Positions 26,755-36,145 of a stretch of DNA of 64,000 nucleotides are shown here, in pieces (positions within the stretch are counted from its first letter, which is position 1; each line of letters begins with the position of its first letter). The notes below the pieces were generated by a model. That model made no database searches. It was not told where the DNA came from and saw nothing but the letters and a program-made list of their open reading frames with translations. The stretch comes from an uncultured Lachnospiraceae bacterium (GTDB lineage Bacteria; Bacillota; Clostridia; Lachnospirales; Lachnospiraceae), in NCBI GenBank assembly GCA_937920345.1, contig CALGVA010000052.1:1-64000 (forward strand), written 5' to 3'. The translations under genes and the position numbers were made by a program.

Positions 26755-28788
26755 ATGAGCAAAGGAAAATATTATATCACAACGGCGATCGCCTACACAT
26801 CCGGTACGCCGCATATCGGGAATAGTTACGAGATCGTGCTGGCGGACAGTATTGCCCGTTTTAAGAGAAAGGACGGTTATGATGTTTTCTTCCAGACAGG
26901 AACTGACGAGCACGGACAGAAGATTGAACTGAAAGCGCAGGAAAGCGGCGTGACGCCGAAGCAGTTTGTAGACAACGTGGCGGGTGAGATACGCAGAATC
27001 TGCGATGCGCTGAATACTTCTTATGATAAATTTATCCGTACAACGGACGGATATCATGAAAAGCAGGTACAGAAGATTTTTAAGAAGCTTTATGAGCAGG
27101 GGGATATTTATAAGGGCTCCTATGAGGGTCTTTACTGCACCCCGTGCGAGTCTTTCTGGACGGAGTCGCAGCTTGTGGACGGGAAGTGTCCCGACTGTGG
27201 CAGAGAAGTAAAGCCGGCGAAGGAAGAAGCATATTTCTTTAAGATGAGCAAGTATGCAGACAGACTGATCGAACACATTAATACCCACCCGGAGTTTATT
27301 CAGCCTGTGTCACGCAAGAACGAGATGATGAATAATTTTCTCCTGCCGGGTCTGCAGGATCTGTGTGTGTCCAGAACATCTTTTAAGTGGGGTGTTCCTG
27401 TAGACTTTGACAGCAAGCATGTGGTCTATGTGTGGCTGGATGCGCTGACCAACTATATTACAGGAATCGGATATGACGCGGAGGGTGCAAGCACCGACCA
27501 GTATAAGACGTTGTGGCCGGCGGATCTGCACCTGATCGGTAAGGATATTATCCGTTTTCATACGATCTACTGGCCGATATTCCTGATGGCGCTGGGAGAG
27601 CCGCTGCCGAAGCAGGTGTTTGGACATCCATGGCTTCTGCAGGGTGACGGTAAGATGAGTAAATCCAAGGGAAATGTGATCTATGCTGATGATCTGATTG
27701 ATTTCTTCGGGGTGGATGCGGTGCGTTATTTCGTGCTGCATGAGATGCCCTTTGAAAATGACGGAATAATCACATGGGATCTGATGATGGAGCGTATGAA
27801 CTCCGATCTGGCCAATACGCTGGGTAATCTGGTGAACAGGACGATTTCCATGAGCAATAAGTATTTCGGCGGTGTGGTGGAGAACAGGCGGGTCGGCGTG
27901 GATGCAGGTGCTGAGGATGTGGATGAGGATCTGTTTGGTGTGGTGACAGATACCTATAATAAGGTGTCAAAAAAGATGGACGATCTGCGGGTGGCAGACG
28001 CGATCACGGAGATTTTTGCGCTGTTTAAGCGCTGCAATAAGTATATTGACGAGACGATGCCGTGGGCATTGGCGAAGGAGGAGTCGAAGCAGGACAGACT
28101 GGCAACCGTATTGTATAATCTGCTCAACGGGATTCTGACGGGCGCATCGCTGCTGGAGCCTTATATGCCGGAAACAGCCAAGGAAATTGCGGCGCAGATT
28201 CAGGCTGATCTGGTTGATTTCACGGTTCTGGAAGCGTGTGCGAAGAATCACGACACTGTGCGGGCGGCATCTTTATACCCTTCCGGGAATAAAGTGACGG
28301 ATACACCGCAGATTCTCTTTGCAAGACAGGATTTAAAAGAGATTACGGAGAAAGTGGAGGCCATGTTTGCCGCACGCAAAGCGGCAGCAGGCGGGACAGA
28401 GGCTGCAGAAGAGACACCGGCAGGAGAGATGCCTGCAGATGTGATTGATATAGAAGCAAAAGAAACGATTACTTATGACGTTTTTGACCGGTGCCAGTTC
28501 CAGGTGGGCGAAATTATAGAGTGTAAGGAAGTGCCGAAGTCTAAGAAACTGCTTTGTTCCAAAGTGCGTATCGGCTCAGAGGTGAAACAGATATTATCCG
28601 GCATCAAGCAGCACTACAGCGCGGAGGAGATGGTCGGCAAGAAGGTTATGGTGCTGGTCAATCTGCAGCCCAGAGAGATTGCCGGAATGATGTCCGAAGG
28701 AATGCTGCTGTGTGCGGAGGATGCGGAAGGCGGACTTGCGCTGATGGCGCCTGAGCGGACTATGCCGGCGGGAGCGGAGATCTGCTGA
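26755..28788 (+). CDS. metG: Methionyl-tRNA synthetase
   Basis: A 677-residue class I synthetase that charges tRNA-Met. It has the HIGH-type motif at His20 (HIGNSYEI), a zinc knuckle with Cys128, Cys131, Cys145 and Cys148, the KMSKS loop at 300-304, a helical anticodon domain, and after an Ala/Glu-rich linker a C-terminal EMAP-type tRNA-binding domain (about 570-677). Length and layout match the dimeric bacterial form. The ATG at 26755 follows GGAAAGGAGC; the frame runs upstream into the hairpin region, which is not coding. Confidence 0.97.
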   Translation: MSKGKYYITTAIAYTSGTPHIGNSYEIVLADSIARFKRKDGYDVFFQTGTDEHGQKIELKAQESGVTPKQFVDNVAGEIRRICDALNTSYDKFIRTTDGYHEKQVQKIFKKLYEQGDIYKGSYEGLYCTPCESFWTESQLVDGKCPDCGREVKPAKEEAYFFKMSKYADRLIEHINTHPEFIQPVSRKNEMMNNFLLPGLQDLCVSRTSFKWGVPVDFDSKHVVYVWLDALTNYITGIGYDAEGASTDQYKTLWPADLHLIGKDIIRFHTIYWPIFLMALGEPLPKQVFGHPWLLQGDGKMSKSKGNVIYADDLIDFFGVDAVRYFVLHEMPFENDGIITWDLMMERMNSDLANTLGNLVNRTISMSNKYFGGVVENRRVGVDAGAEDVDEDLFGVVTDTYNKVSKKMDDLRVADAITEIFALFKRCNKYIDETMPWALAKEESKQDRLATVLYNLLNGILTGASLLEPYMPETAKEIAAQIQADLVDFTVLEACAKNHDTVRAASLYPSGNKVTDTPQILFARQDLKEITEKVEAMFAARKAAAGGTEAAEETPAGEMPADVIDIEAKETITYDVFDRCQFQVGEIIECKEVPKSKKLLCSKVRIGSEVKQILSGIKQHYSAEEMVGKKVMVLVNLQPREIAGMMSEGMLLCAEDAEGGLALMAPERTMPAGAEIC

Positions 28789-28884
28789 CGGGAGCGGACA
28801 GTTCAGAATGGAGACGAGCAGCGCAGAGCGTCTGGAGATGACCGGGTGCTGTGAAGAGCTTTTCGGGCAGGAAGGGATAAATGC

Positions 28885-29817
28885 ATGATACAGAAAGAAG
28901 AGTTTTACTTTGATTCCAGAGACGGTGAACACAGGATACATGCGATCAGATGGATTCCGGAGGTGGAGCGGCCGGTATGTATTATGCAGATCGTCCACGG
29001 GATGTCCGAACATATAGACAGATACCATGAATTTGCAGAATACATGGCGAATAGAGGGATTCTGGTAGTAGGTGATGATCACCTCGGGCATGGCAAATCT
29101 GTGAAGCCGGGAGAGCCGTACGGCTATTTCTGCAAGGAGGATGCGCCTACGGTTCTCGTGCGGGACGAACACAGACTTAAGAAAATAACACAGGAACAGT
29201 ATGCGGGGGTCCCTTATATTATTCTGGGGCACAGCATGGGTTCCTTTATCACGCGTAACTACCTTCTGCGATACGGTACGGGAATAGACGGTGCGATTAT
29301 TGTAGGAACCGGCATGCAGTCAAAGCCATTGCTGCTTTGTGCGCGTATTCTGGCGGGAATAGACGGTGCGCTGTTTGGCGCGGATCACGTGAGTAAAATC
29401 GTGGATAAAGCAGCATTTGGCGTATATAATAAAAAAATTGCTTCGCCGGAGACACCGTTTGACTGGCTGTCCGGAAATAAAGACAATGTGCGCAGATATA
29501 TTGACGATCCGATGTGCGGTTTCATATTTACGGTGAACGGCTTTCAGACACTGTTCCGATTGATCCGCAATCTTCATGATGAGGACAAATTAAAGCAGAT
29601 GCCGCATAGTCTGCCGGTTTTCTTTCTGGCAGGTGAGGACGATCCGGTGGGCGATTACGGTAAAAGTGTGGAGAAAGTCTACAGGTCATTTCAGGAGCTG
29701 GGAATGGAGAATGTGCAGATGAAGTTGTATCCGCAGGACAGACATGAGATTCTGAATGAGACAGACCGTGAGGACATCTACGCGGATATTTATCGCTGGG
29801 TTCTGCAGAGAATCTGA
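28885..29817 (+). CDS. Alpha/beta hydrolase, lysophospholipase or monoacylglycerol-lipase type
   Basis: A 310-residue serine hydrolase. The nucleophile is Ser117 in GHSMGS, the acid is in AGEDDPVGDYG and the His in DRHEILNE, in the right order. The oxyanion motif VHGMSEH near residue 38 is typical of the lysophospholipase/monoglyceride lipase group. No signal peptide, so it acts in the cytosol or at the inner membrane face. The ATG follows AGGAAGGG. It lies 97 bases after metG and 23 before the next gene. Confidence 0.88.
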   Translation: MIQKEEFYFDSRDGEHRIHAIRWIPEVERPVCIMQIVHGMSEHIDRYHEFAEYMANRGILVVGDDHLGHGKSVKPGEPYGYFCKEDAPTVLVRDEHRLKKITQEQYAGVPYIILGHSMGSFITRNYLLRYGTGIDGAIIVGTGMQSKPLLLCARILAGIDGALFGADHVSKIVDKAAFGVYNKKIASPETPFDWLSGNKDNVRRYIDDPMCGFIFTVNGFQTLFRLIRNLHDEDKLKQMPHSLPVFFLAGEDDPVGDYGKSVEKVYRSFQELGMENVQMKLYPQDRHEILNETDREDIYADIYRWVLQRI

Positions 29818-29840
29818 GCGGAATACGAACGGAGCGTGCT

Positions 29841-30329
29841 ATGAGGAGACATGGATGGATCAGAAGACTGGGCACACTGCTTTTATTATGCATAGTCTGT
29901 ACCGCAGTTATGACGTTTCTGACATTTGGCAGCAGAAGCAGGGGGACAGCCGGGGATGAGGGTGAGGAAACGATCATCGGGTGGATGATCGACATGGTTG
30001 TCTCGGGAGAAGTGGACCTGTCGGATGAGGAGGAAATCAGAGGCGCGATCAGTGAAGGCGAAGCGGAATTTGGAGTTACGCTGACGCAGCAGGACAGGGA
30101 CAGAATAACAGGCTTCATGACAACGCTGGATTCCATAGGGACAGGCGCTGAGGGCTTCATGGATCAGGCATGGGAGATGTACCGGAAGTACAGCAGCGAG
30201 ATCGTAGAGGAAGCGGACGAGACGATTAATAAAGCGGTGGAGGGCGCGGTGGAGAGTGCGGCCCGGAATTTTTTTGAGAACATTACACAGTCAATACAGG
30301 ATTTTTTTCGAAATCTGACGATTTCATAA
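29841..30329 (+). CDS. Membrane-anchored hypothetical protein
   Basis: A 162-residue protein with an N-terminal membrane segment or signal (about residues 10-30) and a soluble acidic helical domain. The last 90 residues loosely resemble the C-terminal half of DUF1002 proteins (LTQQDRDRI, then a long amphipathic helix), with low certainty. It follows the hydrolase gene by 23 bases and is probably in the same unit. Confidence 0.6.
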   Translation: MRRHGWIRRLGTLLLLCIVCTAVMTFLTFGSRSRGTAGDEGEETIIGWMIDMVVSGEVDLSDEEEIRGAISEGEAEFGVTLTQQDRDRITGFMTTLDSIGTGAEGFMDQAWEMYRKYSSEIVEEADETINKAVEGAVESAARNFFENITQSIQDFFRNLTIS

Positions 30330-30385
30330 ATGTTTTTGCCTGCTTTGACCATACTATAGTTAATATGGAAGAGGAGGCGATTCGC

Positions 30386-31378
30386 ATGAAAATAGCTTTT
30401 TTTAGTACTAAACCCTATGACAAGATCTGGTTTGAGCCGATGGGAAAAGAGTATGGCTTTGAAATCAGATTCTATGAAGTCCCTTTTCAGGAGGAGACGA
30501 TCACGCTGGCGCGGGGATACGACGCTGTCTGCATTTTTGTCAATGACTATGTAAATGAGCAGATGATACAGCAGCTGTATGAGATGAAGGTCAAAGCGAT
30601 TCTGCTGCGCAGCGCAGGATTCAATCATGTGGATGTGAAAGCGGCGGAAGATAAGATCGTGATCCTGCGCGTGCCCAGCTATTCGCCGGAAGCGGTGGCC
30701 GAGTTTGCCATGGGCATGATCCTGACGGTGAACCGTTACACGCATAAGGCTTATAACAGAACGAGAGAATTTAATATGAGTCTGAATGGACTGATGGGGG
30801 TGGACCTGTACCAGAAGACGGCAGGAATCATCGGTACGGGTAAGATCGGTCAGGCAATGATCCGGATCTGCAACGGTTTCGGGATGCACGTGCTGGCATA
30901 TGATGTGTATCCGAATCCAAAACTGGACGTAGAGTATGTATCTCTGGAGGAATTAATGTCAAGTGCTGATCTCATCTCGCTGCACTGTCCGCTCACATCG
31001 GAGACGAAACACATTGTTAACCGGAAGACGATCGAACGCATGAAACAGGGCGTGTATCTGGTGAACACGTCGAGAGGTGCGCTGATTGATACAGATGCTT
31101 TGATCGATGGACTGGTAGCAGGTAAGTTCGGCGGTGTAGGACTGGATGTCTACGAGGAGGAAGAGGGAATTTTCTATGAGGATAAGTCAGGAGAGATTAT
31201 GCGGGACGAGAATCTGGCCAGACTGATGACTTTTCCGAATGTACTGATTACTTCGCACATGGGATTTTTTACGAAAGAGGCGATGCAGTCAATTGCACGT
31301 GTGACGCTTGAAAATGCATATGCGCTGGAAAACGGTCTCCCGCTGGTGAACAGAGTGGGCGCCGAGGCGGTGAAGTAG
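30386..31378 (+). CDS. D-2-hydroxyacid dehydrogenase (D-lactate dehydrogenase type)
   Basis: A 330-residue NAD-dependent dehydrogenase that interconverts a 2-oxo acid and a D-2-hydroxy acid, probably pyruvate and D-lactate in fermentation. The nucleotide site GTGKIGQA lies near residue 153; the catalytic Arg is in NTSRGALID, Glu in GLDVYEEE and His in ITSHMGFFT. The length and the YSPEAVAEFAMG motif fit the LdhA branch. The start at 30386 follows GAGGAGG. Confidence 0.9.
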   Translation: MKIAFFSTKPYDKIWFEPMGKEYGFEIRFYEVPFQEETITLARGYDAVCIFVNDYVNEQMIQQLYEMKVKAILLRSAGFNHVDVKAAEDKIVILRVPSYSPEAVAEFAMGMILTVNRYTHKAYNRTREFNMSLNGLMGVDLYQKTAGIIGTGKIGQAMIRICNGFGMHVLAYDVYPNPKLDVEYVSLEELMSSADLISLHCPLTSETKHIVNRKTIERMKQGVYLVNTSRGALIDTDALIDGLVAGKFGGVGLDVYEEEEGIFYEDKSGEIMRDENLARLMTFPNVLITSHMGFFTKEAMQSIARVTLENAYALENGLPLVNRVGAEAVK

Positions 31379-31511
31379 CAGCAGCCGGGTAAATGCAAAG
31401 TCCCGGGCTGCATAGTTGCGCAGGCGGTTTCTTTTCTTGCCTGGCAGTTCTTGAATATTGTCTTAAGATACGTTAAAATGAAAATGATAATATAAAGGAG
31501 CTGTGACAGGG

Positions 31512-31982
31512 TTGGAGACAGCATATCAGATCAGAAGCGCATATCGAGGTGAGTGGCAGGACGCTATGGCTCTGGCGTGGAAAACATTTCTGCGCTTTGA
31601 GGCAGACGTCTATTCACCGCAGGGCGTAAAGAATTTTGAAAATTTTATTACGGATTCGACATTGCACCGCATGTTTGTCATGGGAGTGTATCAGATGTTC
31701 GTAGCCGTAAAGGACAGTAAGATCATAGGAATGATTACGCTTCGAGAGTCATCGCATATTTCGCTGTTGTTTGTGGATGAAGCATATCACAGACAGGGAA
31801 TCGGACGCGGGCTGATCGGGTATCTGGCTGACTATCTGCGGACGGAGGTGGGAGCCTGGCGCATGACGGTCAACTCGTCGCCTTATGGGGTCGGGTTCTA
31901 CCATAAGATGGGGTTTCGGGACATTCGTCCCGAGGAGATGAAAGACGGCATTATCTACACACCGATGGAATTTATTTTGTAA
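31512..31982 (+). CDS. GNAT-family N-acetyltransferase
   Basis: A protein of about 156 residues with the GNAT fold: an acetyl-CoA loop near residue 96 (RQGIGRGLIG), then the C-terminal strand pair with SSPYGVGFYHKMGF. The acceptor is unknown. The start is uncertain: AAGGAG ends at 31500, so the TTG at 31512 is at better distance than the GTG at 31503, which is only two bases away. The HD protein gene follows within 16 bases. Confidence 0.83.
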   Translation: METAYQIRSAYRGEWQDAMALAWKTFLRFEADVYSPQGVKNFENFITDSTLHRMFVMGVYQMFVAVKDSKIIGMITLRESSHISLLFVDEAYHRQGIGRGLIGYLADYLRTEVGAWRMTVNSSPYGVGFYHKMGFRDIRPEEMKDGIIYTPMEFIL

Positions 31983-31997
31983 GACGTGAGGTTTTGT

Positions 31998-33254
31998 ATG
32001 GAGTATATTAAGAGCAAAGATATATTTCTGCTGATGCGTGATGTATTAAAATTTATTCACCCAAGACTCATGGAGCATGGCTCCAGAGTGGCGTACATAG
32101 TATATATGATGTTGAAGGACGGGGGAAAGTACGAGGAATTTGAACTTGCGGATATTGTTATGACCGCCGCGCTGCACGATATCGGCGCTTATAAGACGGA
32201 ACAGAGCAGGATCAATGACATGCTGCGCTATGAATCCAGAGACAGCATGGCGCACTGTATCTATGGATATCTGTTTTTTAAATATCTGTCTCCCGTACCG
32301 AAGCTTGCTAAGGTGATCATGTATCATCACATGGACTATGAGCAGCTTCAAAAAGTGGATTATGAGTTTAAAGAGATCGCCGCTTATGTCAACATTGCGG
32401 AAAAGATGGATATTTATTATAGTTCCATGGGAAACCAGTTTGACATGTATATGTTTCAGAAGCAGGCGGGTACAAAGATGTCCTCGGAAGGGCTGTATCA
32501 TTTTTATCAATGTCAGGAGAAGTACGGGATTTTCGAGAAGATCAGCAGCGGAGAATACAAGAAGGAACTGGATGATATCGTTGAATATATGATTTTTTCC
32601 AATGAAGACAAGAAGAAATTCTTAGAGATGCTGATGTACTGTCTCGGATTCAGAAGCAAGAATATGGTGGTGGACAATATTACTACGGTCTGTATCTGCG
32701 ATGACATAGCGGAGGAGATGATGCTTCCTCCGGTTGAGCGGGAGATGCTCTATTATGCCACGCTGGTTCATGACATCGGTATGCTTGCGATTCCGCGGGA
32801 AATTCTGGAGGCGCCCCGCAAGCTGACGAAAGAGGAAATGCGACAGGTCAGAACGCACGTGGAAGTTGCGGGCAAGGCACTGGGTAACAGGATGAAGAAC
32901 GAAGTTGTCAGTATTGCGCTGGCACATCATGAGCGGGGGGACGGCAGTGGTTATCCGCTCCGGCTGAAAGATCTTCAGATGAACCTGCCTCAGAAAATTC
33001 TGCAGGTGGCGGACGTCGTTACGGCACTTGTAAACAAGCGGGGATACCGAAAGGATCTGTCTAAGGAAGAGGTAATCAGCATTCTGAGCGAGGAGGCGGC
33101 CAAGAACCGGCTGAAGAGGCAGGCAGTCGTTACTTTTGTGAAGTCTTATGACCAGACAATGAGGACTGTCAGGGAAAAAACCGCCGAGATTCTTAGAATG
33201 TATGAGACGCTGAACCTGCAATATGAACTGATTAGTAAGAAGTATAAAATATGA
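31998..33254 (+). CDS. Tandem HD / HD-GYP domain protein, probable c-di-GMP phosphodiesterase
   Basis: A 418-residue soluble protein with two HD-type halves. The N-terminal half carries HD motifs (EHGSRVA, ALHDIGAYKTE, MYHHMDYEQ). The C-terminal half has the longer HD-GYP set (LVHDIGMLAIPREIL, RTHVEVAGKAL, AHHERGDGSGYP), which normally hydrolyses cyclic di-GMP. The GYP triad appears as SGYP. No sensor domain or membrane segment. The ATG at 31998 follows GTGAGG. A GGDEF cyclase 0.8 kb downstream suggests local turnover of the same messenger. Confidence 0.85.
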   Translation: MEYIKSKDIFLLMRDVLKFIHPRLMEHGSRVAYIVYMMLKDGGKYEEFELADIVMTAALHDIGAYKTEQSRINDMLRYESRDSMAHCIYGYLFFKYLSPVPKLAKVIMYHHMDYEQLQKVDYEFKEIAAYVNIAEKMDIYYSSMGNQFDMYMFQKQAGTKMSSEGLYHFYQCQEKYGIFEKISSGEYKKELDDIVEYMIFSNEDKKKFLEMLMYCLGFRSKNMVVDNITTVCICDDIAEEMMLPPVEREMLYYATLVHDIGMLAIPREILEAPRKLTKEEMRQVRTHVEVAGKALGNRMKNEVVSIALAHHERGDGSGYPLRLKDLQMNLPQKILQVADVVTALVNKRGYRKDLSKEEVISILSEEAAKNRLKRQAVVTFVKSYDQTMRTVREKTAEILRMYETLNLQYELISKKYKI

Positions 33255-33359
33255 TTTTATGCGCTTGATGAAAATTTGTGAATATTTTTTGCAAATTATG
33301 TAGCTTTTTTGTATGCTTTTGTAATATAATAGAACATGTATATAGGAGTGAGACTGTAA

Positions 33360-34049
33360 ATGGGAAAGTTTTTTGATCTGGACAGCCCGGTTATGCGGTT
33401 TCTGAACCGGTTGTCAGACATGCTGATCCTGAACATACTGATGATCATCTGCTGCATACCGGTCATTACGGCGGGAGCTGCATTCACGGCAATGCATTAT
33501 GTGATACTAAAGATGGTCAGAGGCGAGGAAGGATATTTGATCAAAGGATTTTTCAAGTCGTTTGCTCGGAACTTTAAACAGGCTACGCTGATCTGGCTTA
33601 TGATGCTTCTGGTAATAGCGGTATATGTCGGAGATTCGCTGATTTTCAGCTATTCCGGAATTACGTTTCCGAAACCGCTGGTGATTGCAGTGGTGGCTGT
33701 GGGAGCGATTCTGTTCATGATATCGGTTTATGTATTTCCGCTTCTTGCCAGATTCGACAACACGATCAGGAATACGATCAAAAATGCGGCGCTTCTGGCA
33801 TTTGCCAATTTACCGAAGACTCTGTTGATAGCGTTATTTTATGTTTTGCCTTTCATCATAGGGTATTTTTCGACATATTCCTATATATTTATTTTCATGT
33901 TCGGTATTTCACTTCCCGCTTATGGCGCGGCGTGGTTGTACAGTAATATTTTTAAGAAGTTCGAACCTGAGCCGGAGCAGGCTTCGGATATGGATTTTAC
34001 GCTAAATGTAGAATGGGGAGAAGAGGAAAGTAATGGAAAGTCAGAATAG
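33360..34049 (+). CDS. DUF624 (YesL-like) membrane protein
   Basis: A 229-residue protein with five or six membrane helices and the DUF624 start (LDSPVMRFLNRLSDM, CCIPVITAGAA). Members often lie next to sugar ABC transporters and their role is unknown; here the partner is a diguanylate cyclase whose ATG lies 17 bases before this stop. An AGGAG site at 33344 precedes the ATG at 33360, and a TATAAT at 33325-33330 may be its -10 box. Confidence 0.85.
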   Translation: MGKFFDLDSPVMRFLNRLSDMLILNILMIICCIPVITAGAAFTAMHYVILKMVRGEEGYLIKGFFKSFARNFKQATLIWLMMLLVIAVYVGDSLIFSYSGITFPKPLVIAVVAVGAILFMISVYVFPLLARFDNTIRNTIKNAALLAFANLPKTLLIALFYVLPFIIGYFSTYSYIFIFMFGISLPAYGAAWLYSNIFKKFEPEPEQASDMDFTLNVEWGEEESNGKSE

Positions 34050-35535
34050 GTCAGCAATAGCTTCGTGGGTTGTTCCGTCAGCATTTTTGATGATTGTCGT
34101 TATCGTTATGCTTTTTAACTTTACGACAAAGAGCAGCGCGGAAGCAGCGGATGCAGTATCGAGAAATTTAATCAAATCAGCGCAGAGTTACGGGGAAAAT
34201 TTTACGCATGAGATAGAGACGCTTGCTAAAGTTGCCCGTCCTGTCAAGATTCTTTTAGAACAGGAGGATGCGTGGGATGTGGATCGTGCTGCGAATATGG
34301 CGCAGATTTTAGCTTTATGTACGGAATCCAGCAGAATCATTCTCTGTGATAACGAGGGAAACGGAATCGATCAGACAGGTGTGGAGGTCTCGATCGGAGA
34401 CGAAGCATATTTTGAGAATGTGCTGCAGAGCGACGGTATATCCTACATGTATTATGAAGATCAGGAGGCGGACAGCCTGACACATGCGCAGATTGTGGTA
34501 GTAGAGCGGATTACAAGAGAAGGCGACACAAGCTATCTGCTGTTGTTCTATCCCATGGAGAAGTTTGCAAATCTGATGTCGAAGTCAGATTTTGATTCCA
34601 GTTCTTTCTTGACAGTTGTGGATGCGGAAGGCAGGATTCTGGGAGTAGCCGGTGCCAAAAACAGTAAACTGGTGCAGAACGATAATATTCTGGAGACGAT
34701 CAAACCGGAGAATGCCGATGCATCGCGTACAATCAGAAATCGTCTGGACAACGGGTCGCGTGGAACGACCGCTGTGACAGTGAGTGGAGAAAGCTGTATG
34801 TTAGCGTATGTGCCGCTCGGTGTAAACCAGTGGGAAGTGATTTTGGGTGTCAGTCAGAATTATGTAGATAAACAGGTCGGACTGCAGTGGAAGAATACAA
34901 AGGATATGCTGTTGTATCTGGTGATTGCGATCTTTGTATTTATCTGTATGGTTGTGATAATCAATATTGTTGGTAAGATCCGCAATAATAACAAGAAGAA
35001 AGAGTTAGAGGATAAGGCGGATACGGATCTGCTCACCGGTTTGACAAACAAGCTGGCTACCGAGCGCAAGATCAAAGAATTTATGGCGCAGAATCCAAAT
35101 TCCCAGTCCATGATGTTTATGGTCGATATTGATAACTTTAAGAAGATTAATGATACGATGGGGCATGCGTTTGGCGATGAGGTATTGCGTTCACTGGGGC
35201 AGCAGATCGGAGCACTTTTCCGGGCGACGGATATTATCGGACGTGTCGGCGGTGATGAGTTTATGATTTTCCTGAAAGGAGTAAACGAGCCCGATTCTGT
35301 GCGTAAGGAAGCCAAGAAGGTTGAACATTTCTTCCATAACTTCCAGGCGGGCGAGTATGTAAAATATGCTGCTACGGCAAGCATCGGTGTTGCAGTCTTC
35401 CCGCAGGAGGGTGCTGACTTTGAGACACTGTATAAGGCGGCAGACCAAGGTGTTTACAAGGCCAAAAAGCGTGGTAAGAACCAGCTGGCTTTCTATCGCG
35501 AAGAGTGGATGGAGCCTAAGAGCGAGCAGAATTAA
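34033..35535 (+). CDS. Membrane diguanylate cyclase with extracytoplasmic sensor
   Basis: A 500-residue protein: membrane helix at about residues 10-30, an extracellular Cache-like sensor (about 35-280), a second helix (about 290-312) and a GGDEF domain. The active-site motif GGDEF is intact at 406-410 and the inhibitory RxxD site (RATD, 397-400) sits at the standard distance, so the enzyme should make c-di-GMP and be feedback-inhibited. The ATG overlaps the DUF624 gene by 17 bases and has AGAGGAAAG upstream. Confidence 0.93.
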   Translation: MESQNRSAIASWVVPSAFLMIVVIVMLFNFTTKSSAEAADAVSRNLIKSAQSYGENFTHEIETLAKVARPVKILLEQEDAWDVDRAANMAQILALCTESSRIILCDNEGNGIDQTGVEVSIGDEAYFENVLQSDGISYMYYEDQEADSLTHAQIVVVERITREGDTSYLLLFYPMEKFANLMSKSDFDSSSFLTVVDAEGRILGVAGAKNSKLVQNDNILETIKPENADASRTIRNRLDNGSRGTTAVTVSGESCMLAYVPLGVNQWEVILGVSQNYVDKQVGLQWKNTKDMLLYLVIAIFVFICMVVIINIVGKIRNNNKKKELEDKADTDLLTGLTNKLATERKIKEFMAQNPNSQSMMFMVDIDNFKKINDTMGHAFGDEVLRSLGQQIGALFRATDIIGRVGGDEFMIFLKGVNEPDSVRKEAKKVEHFFHNFQAGEYVKYAATASIGVAVFPQEGADFETLYKAADQGVYKAKKRGKNQLAFYREEWMEPKSEQN

Positions 35536-35637
35536 GAGATATAATACAGGGTATTTTAGAAGACGGCAGATAATCTGTCGTCTTCTTTGGCTATACAGGA
35601 AACTGATCCTTATAAAATTTGTACTGTGAAAACCTGC

Positions 35638-35665
35638 TTGACAATATACTATACAGGGGTATACT
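35638..35665 (+). promoter_or_regulatory. csoR-copA promoter with overlapping palindromic operator
   Basis: The -35 box TTGACA (35638-35643) and -10 box TATACT (35660-35665) are 16 bases apart. The spacer and -10 contain TATAC-AGGG-GTATA (35650-35663), an inverted repeat with a G-tract as expected for a CsoR site, so copper-free CsoR would block the polymerase. A half-site (CAGGGGTA) recurs at 35675-35682. Confidence 0.8.
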
Positions 35666-35817
35666 ATATTAACACAGGGGTAAGATGTAATGTAATAGGA
35701 ACTTGTGAGGAGGGAAAAGATTGAAAATTAAAATTTTCAATCGCGAGATTTGTGTCTGCGCGTTGCTTGCCACAAACTCGTTTATGCGCAAAAAGCAGCG
35801 CAGAAATGGAGAAAACT

Positions 35818-36129
35818 ATGGATAAGACGGAGAATATATGCGCGTGCTGTCAGCACAAGAACACGCCGCGCGATACGAAGGAGCAGAAGCAGCTGCAGAA
35901 TCGTATTAATCGTATCATCGGACAGCTTAACGGAATCAAGAATATGATTGATGATAACAGGTACTGTGGGGATATCCTGATTCAGATTGGAGCAGTGGAA
36001 AGCGCGCTTCAGAGTCTGGGCTATGTCATTCTGGAAGATCATATGCAGACTTGTGTGGTGGAAGAGATCGGGAAAGGTAATACGCAGATCATGGCGGAAG
36101 CCGTAGAGCTGATGAAAAAGTTGAAGTAG
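35818..36129 (+). CDS. csoR: CsoR-type copper-sensing repressor
   Basis: A 103-residue all-helical repressor. The Cu(I) ligand set is present as Cys50, His75 and Cys79, with the 25- and 4-residue spacings of known CsoR proteins. An extra Cys/His-rich head (CACCQH) precedes helix 1. Copper binding should release the repressor from the operator at 35650. The ATG at 35818 follows GGAG; an upstream ATG at 35806 is possible. copA follows after 16 bases. Confidence 0.93.
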   Translation: MDKTENICACCQHKNTPRDTKEQKQLQNRINRIIGQLNGIKNMIDDNRYCGDILIQIGAVESALQSLGYVILEDHMQTCVVEEIGKGNTQIMAEAVELMKKLK

Positions 36130-36145
36130 GAAAGGTAATGACAAT

